In this document: in pieces, positions 33,849-44,653 of the stretch
Numbering within the stretch: the stretch's first letter is position 1
Layout: each line of letters starts with the position of its first letter
NCBI GenBank assembly: GCA_020744425.1
Contig: JAGMUV010000039.1
Span: 62,001-126,000 of the forward strand
DNA from: Dactylonectria macrodidyma
Taxonomy: Eukaryota > Ascomycota > Sordariomycetes > Hypocreales > Nectriaceae
DNA: 64,000 nt
Direction of reading: 5' to 3'
The notes under the pieces: generated by a model
The model's database searches: none
What the model was told of the DNA's origin: nothing
The model's input: only the letters and a program-made list of their open reading frames with translations
Program-made: the position numbers and the translations under genes

Positions 33849-34036
33849 AAAACTACAAAACTACAAAACTACAAAACTACAAAACTACAAAACTACAAAA
33901 CTACAAAACTACAAAACTACAAAACTACAAAACTACAAAACTACAAAACTACAAAACTACAAAACTACAAAACTACAAAACTACAAAACTACAAAACTAC
34001 AAAACTACAAAACTACAAAACTACGAAACTACGAAA
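33849..34036 (+). repeat. Tandem repeat of the 8-mer CTACAAAA, about 22 units
   Basis: Near-perfect repetition of ctacaaaa, with the last units changed to ctacgaaa. It lies between the copia stop codon and the 3' LTR. Because 8 is not a multiple of 3 and no stop is created, all three frames read through and give the same octapeptide cycle NYKTTKLQ. Confidence 0.95.
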
Positions 34037-34558
34037 CACAGCAAACGCTGCTGGATTGGCCTCTTCAGCCTTAATAATCACAGTCCTAGGAGACATGCAA
34101 CGGAACCTGCTCAATCGGATCCGGCCAAAGAAAACAAAACACTTCGACTATCGTAGTCAGTCAGCAATACCAACAAAGGACTATCAATGTCCTCTATATT
34201 TACTTCAAACATCAACTCGAGATGAAGTGGGAGATCTGGAGTGCAAATGCTCCAGTGATCGAAGAATCCGAGGCTTCATTCAAACTTCAAACATCAATCA
34301 AACATCAAACTACCTGGTATATCGGGGGTGCTAAGGCCCTAGTGACCAGAGAATCTAACAGGCTGTTCGCCCCACAAACTTATCTATCAAACAATTCGGG
34401 AGACCCGGGGTGCTAAGGCCCCAGTGACCGAACAATCCAACGCAGGTGTGGTAATAGAAGCTCTTTCCTGCTTTTCACCCACGAAGGTGTTTTTGAGGTT
34501 TTAATGAGGCCACACTCTGTTATGCAGAAACATCTCGCACCAATGGCTCGAGTGGGAG

Positions 34559-34701
34559 TGTTGAGATCCGTCGTTTAACGGATCAATGGCTATTCCGATC
34601 CATTGGTGGCTGGGATGTGGATGTCTTCTTGTCAATAGCTTCCGCTGGTTAGCGCTAGTCTTTTTCTCCTTTAATCAACACAACATGCTCATTTCAACGA
34701 C
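34559..34701 (+). repeat. 3' LTR of the copia remnant (143 bp)
   Basis: Begins TGTTGAGATC directly after a polypurine tract (gagtgggag) and ends tcatttcaacg. It matches the solo LTR at 47308-47446 (TGTTGAGATT ... CATTTTAACA) over most of its length, including atggctattccgatccattg. The final A has changed to G here. No 5' LTR remains in the window. Confidence 0.85.
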
Positions 34702-35112
34702 CTCAATCTCGCCAGCTTTGTTGAACACCTCTTTGATGAGGCTGGTACGCACTTTCTTGGTTGAATTTGGCTCTGAGCCAGCGGCTTCAACTGAGTGTAT
34801 CTTACGTAGGTGGTTGCGGAATGTGGTAGACACGTATGTGGAGTACGGTGGGTTGCTGCAGTATTTGCAGTAGAACACTCAGTCTTGCTTTGGCCCAGCG
34901 CGCTCAGGCTCGGATCCTTGAGGTTTTCGAGTGCGTTGCCACGTCGCATCGGCCGTAGTGATGCGTTTGCGCTTTGGAGTTGTTGAAGTGGAAGATTCAA
35001 CGGAGGGTAAGCTCTGCCTATCAGGTATCTCAGAAGCCGTCTCGATTGTTGCAGCAATGGATGACTCGCGGTCGCTAGGCTTGCGGCTGAGGAAGGAGTC
35101 CATCGCAAGCAA
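34702..35112 (-). pseudogene. N-terminal fragment of a hAT-type transposase with BED zinc finger
   Basis: On the minus strand, MLAMDSFLSRKPSDRESS opens a frame that runs through TTPKRKRITTADATWQRTRK to an in-frame TGA near 34879. It continues as the BED-like finger VFYCKYCSNPPYSTYVSTTF ... RNHLRKIHS and KKVRTSLIKEVFNKAGEIEV. Similarity stops at the copia LTR boundary (34701), so the copia element probably inserted here and the rest of the gene was lost. Confidence 0.6.
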
Positions 35113-35179
35113 TCAACGGGCATCATGGCTTTCCACTAGCTTCGTCATGAAGTGTCGCTCGACACGGAGGCGTGGCTAG

Positions 35180-35931
35180 CTGACGGCCGGTCACGGCAGT
35201 CAGAAGGTCGCTCAGTGAATCGGGTAAGGTTAACGAATGAGACTTGATTTCTATCTCAAGGAGTGGAATCGTATGAGACTATATGGTCTGGAATACTGTT
35301 GCTGCCTGCAAGGCAGCAGCTGTTGCCTACCAGGCAGGATCGTACTAACTGTTTGCTATAAGTGAGCGACTTGATCTTGACATGAAGTTTGACAATGTGA
35401 CTCGAAGCGATCTTGATAGTTGCCTGAGGATTGGAGCTACGGAGACGTTGCACGGCAGTCCATGTTGCCCACGCATAGCTTAAGCAGCCGATTTGCCATT
35501 CAAGTATCCTTTCTACCTTATGGATCTATTGGAAAGGGAGGCCTTTCAGGACCAGGAGGATGGTCAAGGTGTTCTAGTGCCGCCGATTTCCTTACCTGAC
35601 TATTTTTGACTCGGAGCAACTTTATCCCGCGTATGATCATATATGGTCATACGCCTCAGACCGTATGGTATAGGTATATGGGCAATAAATGAGTAATATA
35701 TGGATTAACTAAACCATACGCGTATGGTTGCCTCCAGCCAAGTGGAGGTTTATCACAGACCAGTACCAATGCTTCGTTTCTCGAAAGTGTGAAGCATCTT
35801 TGGTCATCGGAAAGCCTGCAGTGTCATCCAAGACCAAACCCAGAGGCTTAAGAAGGGGGTGAGTCTATATATCTATATCCCGGCTCTTTTCACTTTCCTC
35901 CCAGACCGTCACTATCATTTCATCTTCGCCC
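35180..35931. other. Stretch without a supported gene
   Basis: No coding pattern. AT-rich around 35630-35730 with repeated catacg/cgtatg words; the right end is the 3' flank of the FAD oxidoreductase gene. Confidence 0.4.
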
Positions 35932-37644
35932 TCAAGCGCCTGCGAGGGAAGCATAGAATCCAAACTTGTTATAAGGATCAAACTTGGTCTTGATGGCCTG
36001 GAGCTTCTCGAGGCGGTCAACGTCACGGCCGTACACCTGCGGAAGCTCCTCGCCGCCCATGGCGTAGTTGACGTAAGAGTGAGCAATCTCATCGTTGCGG
36101 CTGGCAACTTGGAGCCTCTCTCCGAACTCGCGGGCAACGGCGAGCTCAGTCTCGTCAACACCGGACCAGAACAGGAAGGCAGCCAACATGTTGTGCTTGT
36201 TGCGCTCCTCCGGTGGGACAGCGTTCAAGTCATCGGGGAAGTCGCGGACACCCTTGCGGCCATAGGACTCAAAGATGAAGGTGGAGGTGTTGTAGGTTTC
36301 AATGGCGACAAGGTCAGCGAAGATGTTGTAGCTTTCGCGCATGGACGCGGGGTCCCAGCGGACGATGGAGTTGACGTAGCCGGCCCAATTCTGACTCGGG
36401 ACACAGACCCGGTCGTCACGACCGAAGTTGGTGATGTCGAAGAGTTCGTTCCAGTAGATATCGGTAATGGTCTCCTCGTGAATGGGGCCGATGGCACGGT
36501 AGGCCTCAATATACTGGGGAGCGGCGGTGTCGTAGCCCTGGTAGATGAGCTCCATGACGAGAACAGGCTGGAACATTGTTAGCAAGTGCTGCTAGATGTG
36601 ACCTGCGGCAACAAAGACGACGCTAGTTACTCACCTTCTCAGCGTTGATCTCGGGCAAGTTGCGGTAGTAACCGTTTAGGACAACCAGGCCGGGGTCGGC
36701 AATGGTGTCCTCGAGCTCGTTCCAGGCTTCGAAGTACTCTTCAATCCTATCGGCATCATAGACGAGGGTCATAAAGGTCCATGGATCCGGGTGGATGTCG
36801 TAAGCCTTGACCTCGAACTCAAGGACAATACCCAAGTTGTGACCAGCACCACGAAGGCCCCAGAAGAGATCTTCATTTTCAGTGGCCGAGGCAGTGACAA
36901 CAGTACCGTCGTGGAGAGCGACCTTGGCCGAGACCAAGTTGTCAGCAGCGAAACCGTGATCACCCTGGAGCACGCTGTGACCACCACCCAGGAGAGGACC
37001 CACGATGGAGACGCACTCGCAGAGACCGTGGACTAGGGAAATCATGCTTGTCAGTTGATCGTTCTTGGCTTGCTTGTGCGGGATTCACATGAGAGGGCAT
37101 GGGAGATTACCAGCTTGCTTTCCATACGGATACAGAGCCTGGACGATTTCGTATTGAATGACCCCGCCGCCGGCATATGCGGTGTTATTGTTGTGGCCGA
37201 GACCGACGTGGTTGAGGCCACGCATGCGGATCTGAATTCCGTCCTGGATCTTGCTGATATCGTCGGTCCAGCCGTGGGCGCCGGTGACGGCCAGGAACGG
37301 GACTCCGATCTTATTAGCGACTTTGATCTGTAAAAGAGTCAGATACCGGTAATGTTCCTTTTCTTCTTGAACAGCTCGTCATGTACCGTATTCACGACAT
37401 CGTCTTCGGCAGCTACGTCGACAACAGCGAGATAGCCCGGGTTGACGCGGGGAGCAGCAGCACGATGGGTAACATCATACCATTTCTCGGAGTCGGGAAA
37501 GACAATCGTGGCGTTCTCGGAGAGCTGAGGCGTGAGCAGTTCCTTGATCTGCGCCAACTTGGCCTCGGCAGTGCCGTTGGAAGGCACTGCGGCCTGGACG
37601 GCAAAGCCGAAGAAGCCAGTTGCCAGGATGTTCAAGAACTTCAT
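35932..37644 (-). CDS. Secreted FAD-linked oxidoreductase (PCMH domain, berberine-bridge-like C-terminus)
   Basis: Four exons (37644-37387, 37327-37111, 37032-36635, 36567-35932) with introns of 59, 78 and 67 nt give 502 residues, typical for the family. A signal peptide (MKFLNILATGFFGFAVQAAV) suggests secretion. The FAD-binding PCMH domain shows KVANKIGVPFLAVTGAHGW (position of the usual flavin-linking His), GGGVIQYEIVQALYPYGKQA, CVSIVGPLLGGGHSVLQGDH and LFWGLRGAGHNLGIVLEFEV. The C-terminal berberine-bridge signature is VDRLEKLQAIKTKFDPYNKF. Such enzymes oxidise alcohols, sugars or biosynthetic intermediates; the substrate cannot be read from sequence. All splice joins keep frame and no lesion is seen. 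Confidence 0.9.
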
Positions 37645-38399
37645 CTTTTGAATGACTGTAGCTGGTGTTGCTCAGGCTGGTCTGGTCAGGGAGCTGCTGG
37701 ATGGGAACGAGGGCAGTCTGTCTGGGAGAGAAAAGGGCGAGATGAGACTGGCGGAACAGTCCATCTTTATGGATTTTGAAGGCCGTGGCCAAACCTTATC
37801 AGCTGTCTTTTACAAGTCCAGCTCTTGGTGGCATAGCCCAGAAAACTCCTCGGTCCGATCCAATGAAGCTCTCGTGCCGCCATGTCTGGGTGAAAAGCAT
37901 TCGCCGATACGACAGTCCCGCTTTCGTTCGCGACAAATCTCACGTCGCTTCGAGTTGCCATTTCTTCGCAGACTATACTGCATCCAGCATCGTCAGCAAC
38001 GCTCAACGGAGTCTGCAGTGGAGAGTACGCATGGCCCTGCCTTACATGAGGCTGCTCGAGCTTCTTGCGATGCAGAACGTGCTCGAACCCATGCGTGACG
38101 GCTTGGCGGCCATGTTCCCACAAACGGTTAGCAAGAGCTGGAAAGTGGCCCCCTTATCACTTAAGAGTGTCGTAAGCCTCCACCCCCCCTGGCTAGCCCC
38201 ACAAGACCCCTGCCACAGCCGAGGTACAAGGGGTGACCTGGAGCGCGTTCAGAAACAACGCCACCGAATTCCTCATACAACGCGTTCTTTGCATTCCCAT
38301 GGATTCCCAACAGTCCTGCAGCCAGGCAGTCAACGCCTATGATGACAATAGCTCCATACGAGTTGATAACAGCCGCCGCGAGCACCCATCTGATAACAC
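37645..38399. other. Upstream flank of the FAD oxidoreductase gene
   Basis: Contains the promoter of the minus-strand FAD gene and then degraded sequence running into the piggyBac relic. Open frames on both strands here overlap and show no motif. Confidence 0.35.
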
Positions 38400-40158
38400 T
38401 GCCGGCCAATATGTGATCCGGTTCCGGACCGCGGCTTCAACTTTGAGCCGATGGACCTAGGTCTAGACCGGGCCTTTGAGATAGCAGCTTTGCCCCAGCA
38501 GCCGCTGTTGCTATTCCAGGAATTCCTACCTATTTCCCTAGTAGGAAGCTGGGTCTCCTACACTAATGGCTGGGTCAGCCACCTATTGCAACAGTATGAG
38601 GCTGGCGGCAGCCCTAGCTGCAGCTTGAAGCCGACATCACGGCTGTTGACATGGAAGCCGGCCTCTGTTGCAGAAATCTACGTATGGCTTACGATCTTGA
38701 TATATATGCGAATTTGTGAGGAACAGAAGATCAGGGACTATTGGAAGGGTTCTCATTCAAAGGGCTCTAACCCCATCCATCCAGTCATCAAATGGATGCC
38801 TTATAACTGGTTCTAGCTACTATCACGGCATCTTCGTCTCTTTGACTTTGCAACTATTAATCAGGAGCCTAGCTTAAGCTTCTACGACCGGACCTTCAGC
38901 CGCGTTAACGCCTGGTCTGAGCACATACAGCGTGTGTCAACCGATTTCTATCAGCCGGGCACATCTATCGCTGTAGATGAGTGTATGGTCCGCTTTCTCG
39001 GCCGGTCTCGCGAGACTACGACCGTCCCTTCCAAACCTATCCCCACAGGCTTCAAAGTGTGGGCTGTGGCCCAACGAGGTTATTTCCTGCGGTGGATTGG
39101 CACAGGCCCGGCCGCAAGTTCAGGCCCGTAGGGATCCGGCCGGCTCGCCGGCATGTGCCGTCGCAGCGACGGAAGACACGGCAGCAGAGGAGGGCCGTCC
39201 ATCTGAAGCCAACCCAAGCCGTGGTTGTTGCCCTAGTAAAGTTGCTGCCGGAAGCCACATACCACGTAATTCTCGATAACCTATTCTCTTCCAATAACCT
39301 CTTTCGCCGGCTTCGTCAGTGTGGCCACGGAGCCTCGGGCACAACCCGCCGTAACTGCGGCTTACACACATCCCTCGTCAGTCTGAAGGCTACGGATAAC
39401 ACGGCTGCCGGCAGCCTTGACTTTAACATCCTAAAGGCTGTCCCTACGGCCGATAACCAGGTCAGTTAAGAAGATATAGTTGTGTTGCTTTTACCAACTA
39501 ATTTGTCTTCGGCTAGGTCAATCAGATTGGGTGGAAAGACAACGCCCTCGTGCTATTCCTATTAACTGTATTTACAGGCGATGAAAGAAGCCTTTGCAAG
39601 CGGAAGAGACTGACAACAGACCAAATCCAGTCACGGCCAATATAGCGTTATTTCGGCGATGACTACGTTAAGCTGCTTTCTATCGCGTCTATCGCTACTA
39701 CTTATAATGACGAGATGAACGCCGTAGACCGCGGCGACCAAGTGCGTGCTTATTGGAGCCCTACCCGCCGTATCCGTAGGGGCGGCTGGAAGGCTCTAGC
39801 TTGGGACTTCCTGCTAGAAATAGCCCTCATTAACAGCTTCCTCTTACAGAAAAGAGGCAAGCCGCAATGGAAGCCAATAGACAGCCAGGCTGACTGGCGG
39901 CAACAGCTTGTCTACAGTCTCATTGCAACCTACTCAAAAGAGACACAGTCACGGGAGAGATTTCGGACTGGGGCCGAATTTACGCCTGTATCACAGCACA
40001 ATCGCGTCCGCAAAGGGAAGTCAGAATGCCTCGCTTGTCAGGGCTTCTGTGTTGGCGAGACTTGCGGCCGCAGAAAGAGGGCCCCTTTGTCTGCCGTCAG
40101 CGGCAACAGCTGGGTGCCGCAGTCACGATGGTGTTGTCAGGAGTGTAGTGTAATGTAG
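38400..40158 (+). pseudogene. piggyBac-like transposase relic
   Basis: Fragments in several frames match the intact relative at 50711-52939. They are LLLFQEFLPISLVGSWVSYT, VAEIYVWLTILIYMRICEEQ, TSIAVDECMVRFLGRSRETT (first catalytic Asp region), IPTGFKVWAVAQRGYFLRWI, KLLPEATYHVILDNLFSSNN (second Asp), NAVDRGDQVRAYW (third Asp region) and a C-terminal CLACQGFCVGETCGRR. Stops and frame changes near 38815, 39130, 39470 and 39640 break it. No TTAA-flanked ends were identified. Confidence 0.85.
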
Positions 40159-40470
40159 CTGTATGTAGATCAGGCAATTGCTGGGACTTATGGCACCAGC
40201 CAAAATAGGTGGGGATAGATGTACCTTTGATTTGGCGCTCTCTAGTTGGCTAGAGCCCCCTGTCCGAGGTGAAAGTGGTGGCTTACGAGGCTGAGAAATT
40301 CCCACCTACTTGGTAAGGCCATCCAGGTGCGCATTTCGTCGGCCGAAGTGGCTGTAATCGGTACCAGCCAACCGGCTACCTCTGCCGCCAGCCACTGCTA
40401 AGAGCACCATCTATCACGAGCCCCTGATGATCGCTAAGACGATGCGGCTGAACGCTAAGAGAGCACCCTA

Positions 40471-40680
40471 CCGTAGAAACTCGAAAAATTGATCCTCTGT
40501 GGGCACCTCTGAAAGCGAGGTTGACCAATGGCTGCTCTGGAAATAAGGAGGGTATTGCAAGTCCGGGGATAACTCTGAATGGTTGAACTTGGGGCTCAGT
40601 GGGGCTTTCTGGGATAAATCGTGCATAAGCGAAGAAAAAAGTGGAAATGCCAAGAGGATCAATTTTTCGAGTTTCTACGG
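40471..40680. mobile_element. MITE 1 (210 bp, TA-flanked)
   Basis: Perfect 28-bp terminal inverted repeats start ccgtagaaactcgaaaaatt, flanked by TA on both sides (40469-40470, 40681-40682). TA duplication and size fit a Tc1/mariner- or pogo-type MITE. No coding content. Confidence 0.9.
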
Positions 40681-40682
40681 TA

Positions 40683-40962
40683 TCCCTTGGCAACAGCTAA
40701 GGCATACTGGTCGTACCGATCCACTTTCTCCACTATCCTGTCTCTATCAGAAGAACAAAAGCGGTACCATTACTAGTGGCGAATACTGCCTGCCAGCTGT
40801 AAGTGCGAAGTTGCGATTAGTACTCTGAGATAGTGAGGAGACTTCTATCCTAACCCAATTTCAGTGATATATGATGTATCCAATATTCAGCGTATCATAA
40901 TGGCTAAAAAAGCAAAATCAGTGGATCGGTACGGCCAGTATGCCTTAGCTGTTGCAAAGGGA
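40683..40962. mobile_element. MITE 2 (280 bp, TA-flanked), directly adjacent to MITE 1
   Basis: Inverted repeats of about 42 bp with two mismatches start tccctt, then gcaacagctaaggcatactg and cgtaccgatccact. Flanks are TA (40681-40682 and 40963-40964). The left TA is shared with MITE 1, so MITE 1 inserted exactly into the target duplication of MITE 2, or the reverse. Confidence 0.85.
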
Positions 40963-41213
40963 TATGGTGCGCCATTACGGCCATTCCGCAAAAAAAACGC
41001 TTCCCCGCACTTAACTTAATATTAGGTATACCAGAGGAATTTATATTCACGGCTTCGTACGAAAGGAATAAATAATTTTTTATTTTTAACTAATTTTTAT
41101 TGACCCTGCCGGATCCTCGCTTTATTATCGTACGATAGCTACTAACCTAAAATGCTACGAGAAGGTGTCCGGCAATCGTCTCCCCTAACGGATTGGTAAG
41201 CGGTCGGTCGCCA

Positions 41214-41558
41214 GCTGATGCGTTCCGATGTGGTTGCGCGATCTTTATCGACGAATTGCTGCAAACCCTTTGGCAGCGCCGGAGAAAGAGGCGGCAGCGC
41301 GTCGCATCAGTTGACGGCCTGTGGGGCTGAGGGATTTTTGCAATTGCTGAGGAACAGAGGCAGCCAAGCTAAAACTACGTGCAGCGCCTTGTCTCGCCAA
41401 AGTGACGTAACCTTGCCAAGGATATTCCCAATATGCTTCGCGTCTTATCCGGAAAGACGCCTCGTGTGTATGAAACGGACCAATAGCCGCCGCGCAAGGC
41501 TCCTCGCGCCAAAATCCTTCGCCCACGAAAATCCGCGCAACCATCGGAACGCATCAGC
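41214..41558. mobile_element. Inverted-repeat element 3 (345 bp)
   Basis: Arms start gctgatgcgttccgatg and share ggttgcgcg after a one-base difference. No target duplication could be found. GC-rich compared with MITE 1 and 2. Open frames inside it have no motifs and are not called. Confidence 0.65.
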
Positions 41559-42153
41559 CGGCCTTCGCAGCTGGCATAATTTCTGTTCGTGGCTAAAAAG
41601 GGGAAACTTTGCTTAAGTTTTTCGAAGTACACAATTCATCGGTTACATCAATATACACGTTTTACACTCGTCAGTTTCTGCACCTTCTAATCTACTACTA
41701 CCTAACTGTTTGACAGAAGTTGCCCGCCACGTGTGGGGTCCATGTCCGAGGCTCCACCGGGAGGAGCCCATGTTATCGACGACTGAATCGACTTGACATA
41801 GAGGTGTCCAATCGCAAACGGAAAGTCCAGGCGCGGCTGGTGTTGTTTCGGGCATCTGCAAGCGCCAACGTCATACATTGAAGAAGTCCGTGCCTTAAAC
41901 ACTCCATTTATCGAAGCAATTCTCAGGCGAATTTAATGTTCACTGCATTGGAGTGACGCACCGCTGACGATATCAAGGCTAATTACAAATCTCACCGTCT
42001 CACTCACTGTGGGTGAACGATCCTCGTAGGCAGAGGCACGAGAACCCCGCTGCGTTGGACGCATATAAAAGCTGCAGCTGCTGAGAAAAGAAAAGCAATT
42101 CACATCACAAGCAAGACCTCCTTCGACAAGAATAGTACCCAGAAACATCGAAA
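41559..42153. promoter_or_regulatory. Promoter region of the MDR/enoyl reductase gene
   Basis: A TATA box (TATAAAA at 42064-42070) lies 84 bp before the ATG, a normal distance for a filamentous fungus. No gene is supported further upstream. Confidence 0.55.
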
Positions 42154-43410
42154 ATGGCCCCTACCACCGCTACAGCTCTCGTCACCAAAGCCGGCAAGCT
42201 GTCCAAGGAAACCATCCCTGTGCCGACTCCGGGCGAACATCAGGTGCTGGTGAAAATTTCCCACGTCACCCAGAACCCTACCGATGGTAAGTCATGCTTC
42301 CAGCCCCCCCATTTTGTGATCATTGAAGCTAAGTCTCTGTCTAGTCCAATCTCTCGACGCCAATGCCTTTGGCGACGACGCGGTTCTCGGTTGTGACTTT
42401 GTCGGTACTGTCGAGAAGACGGGCGACAAAGTGAGCAGGATCAAGACTGGCACCGTGATTGCTGGTCTAATTTGGGGAGGTCAGTTACCGTCTTGTATCT
42501 CCTCATTCTATCTATCATATAAACTTTCGTTTGAACAGGCGAGATCAAGGGATTGGGTGGCTACAGCGAGTACACCCTCGCAAATGAACGCATTTGCTTC
42601 CCTTTGCCCGAAGGCGTCACTCCCGAGCAGGCCTCCACAGTGCCCCTCGCCGCGTGCACAGCACTGCTCGCTCTCTTCTCCAAGGACTGTCTCAACATCC
42701 CTCAGAAGTCTGGAGAGACTGTTCTCGTTTGGGGCGGAAGCTGTGAGTCGAATTGATGACAGGTGGCGTATCAATAGCACAGGAACTCACGCATTGCAGC
42801 AAGCGTCGGACTTTACGCCATCCAGATCGCCAAGTACTACGGCCTCAACGTTGTGACGACTTGCAGTCCCCGACACCACGATCTCGTCAAGTCCCTTGGT
42901 GCTAGTCACGCTTTCGACTACCGCGACGCCAAGGTGGTGGAGAGCATCAAGGCCGCTACGAACTCCAACCTGAAGTACGTCTTCGACACCATCGGCAACG
43001 ACTCGTCCTCGGTCACTGCATCGAAGGCAATCTCCGAACAGGGTGGCGGCCTGTGCACTGTTCGTCCGGGCAAGGCTTTCACCGAGAATGTGACCAAGCA
43101 GACTAAGGTGACGGATGTGCTTGTCTGGACGGCGTTCTTGAAGGAGCATAAGTACAAGGATTTCTACTGGCGGGTAAGTCATCTTTGAGATTGAACATTT
43201 AAAGTCGTTTATTAATCGGATTTGCAGCCGCACAAGGAGGATCATGAGCTTTCGGCCAAGTTCTTCGAGGAACTGCCCAAGTTGCTCTCCTCTGGAGTCG
43301 TCAAGCCGAATACCCCGAAGTTCTTCGGGGGACTCGACTCTGTGCCAAAGGGATTCCAGGAATACCGTGACGGGGTCATCTCCAACTACAAGATCGTGTA
43401 CAAGGTCTAA
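42154..43410 (+). CDS. Zinc-independent medium-chain dehydrogenase/enoyl reductase (ToxD-like)
   Basis: Five exons (42154-42286, 42345-42479, 42539-42742, 42800-43173, 43228-43410) give 342 residues, all joins in frame. The N-terminal GroES-like fold has HQVLVKISHVTQNPTDVQSL and VLGCDFVGTVEKTGDKVSRI. The zinc-ligand GHE motif of alcohol dehydrogenases is replaced by GCDFVGTV, so no zinc is expected. The NADP-binding fold follows, VLVWGGSSSVGLYAIQIAKY. The C-terminus, DSVPKGFQEYRDGVISNYKI, is typical of fungal ToxD/trans-enoyl-reductase relatives. These reduce C=C bonds, often for polyketide synthases acting in trans. No PKS or NRPS is in the window, so a role in secondary metabolism is possible but unproved. 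Confidence 0.92.
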
Positions 43411-43419
43411 GAGCATGAA

Positions 43420-43824
43420 ATGAGTAGTAAAAAAGTTGCGTCGCTGTTTCGTATGATGCTACTGCCAATGCTCCTTCATGCCATGCATAGCGCCGCCCTC
43501 CTTGCCGACGAAAACCGACTACTACGGTCAGGAAACCTACGGCAAAAGCAGGAAAAAGAACAACGCCGTGAATACATTAGCGACGGCGGGACTCTGTCGG
43601 TTGCAGAAGGTACGGCTAGGATAAAGCGACGGCGAGAAGAAGAAGAGCGGGATAAGCGACGTCGAGAAGAGGAAGAGGAGCGAGTCAAGCGACGGCGAGA
43701 AGAGGAGCGGGTCAAACGACAGATAGAGGAGGGGCAGGAGCTAAGTGCCCTAAGACAACGTGCGCCACCAAGGTGTAGTAAATGCAGGTCCTTTGAACAC
43801 ACTGCCCGTACGTGTCATGGTTAG
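43420..43824 (+). pseudogene. C-terminal tail of a pogo/Fot-type transposase
   Basis: The frame shows the tail typical of these transposases: LLADENRLLRSGNLRQKQEK, GGTLSVAEG, a run of RRREEEE repeats, and the CCHC knuckle CSKCRSFEHTARTC. The DNA-binding and catalytic parts are absent, so it is a 5'-truncated relic. It begins only 10 bp after the stop of the MDR gene, so the MDR transcript probably ends in transposon sequence. Confidence 0.7.
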
Positions 43825-44653
43825 TCCTGAATTGATTTAACGGCCTCTTGGAATAAATTGTCGTCATTGTGCTCAGTTTGTGTTGCCGTGAGGTGCGGGT
43901 CGCAAAGGCGGGGAAGTTTTGACCGAGGAGGGGGTCTGACCGGGAAGGTGGTAGATTACCAGTAGTCACGAAGCGAGCTGGTTAGGTGATGAAGCCCATC
44001 CATTGAGCGGGATTGGTGGCTCCAAGAGACACCGTCGTGGCCGAAAGATCCCGACGGATGTCCCGGCGGAGTTCTCAATAGCAGGGGCCTGCTGGAAACA
44101 CTGTAAAGCATGTTACAAATCCATAGCCGCTTTCAATCACTGTTCCCAGGTATTGTTCGGTGGGATGTGGGATAAGGGAAGAGGCTTTTATATCATTACT
44201 AATAGCAGGTATGTAGCAAGGGATTAACCCACGAACCTTATCCCGTCGTTGCCGAGGCGCCTATCGGAGGCTTGAGGCTTGGATTGTGGATTGTGTTAGT
44301 CTCGGACTCTTCAACACCCCTAGCTCCGGCTTGGGTCTGAATCCATGGCATGTAGGCAGGCCACGAAGGCAGGATTCTCCGTAAGAGGAAGTCAGCGACA
44401 GAAAGCCCTGACAACAGTACGAGAATACAGAGGCTGGAGCCATGACACACAGGGTTAACCGCCTTGACCCGCAAGTTCAACCTTTAGCTTTGGCTAGGCC
44501 TCAACGGGGCCTTTGTGTTCCGTTGCAACTAGCCGTCCAGAGGTCCATCCGCGGACAATGAGTCAGCTTAGGGTTTAAATAAGCTCCTCGTACCTCTAGT
44601 ATACTCTCTATCCTTTAGTCTGTTGCTTCCAAAGTTCCCAAACACTATCCCAA
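43825..44653. other. Region upstream of the NmrA-like gene without a supported gene
   Basis: Short frames on both strands have no motif. The last 80 bp are the likely promoter: a TTAAATA box at about 44574 and a pyrimidine-rich leader (ctctatcctttagtc) precede the ATG. Confidence 0.4.

Noticed and set aside
33684..34334. Open frames of up to 216 codons across the CTACAAAA repeat
   Set aside because: They are open only because the 8-bp repeat has no stop in any frame; flanking sequence is noncoding 3' copia DNA.
41218..41640. Open frames of 85-132 codons
   Set aside because: They lie within and beside an inverted-repeat element and are open on both strands, as expected for GC-rich noncoding DNA.
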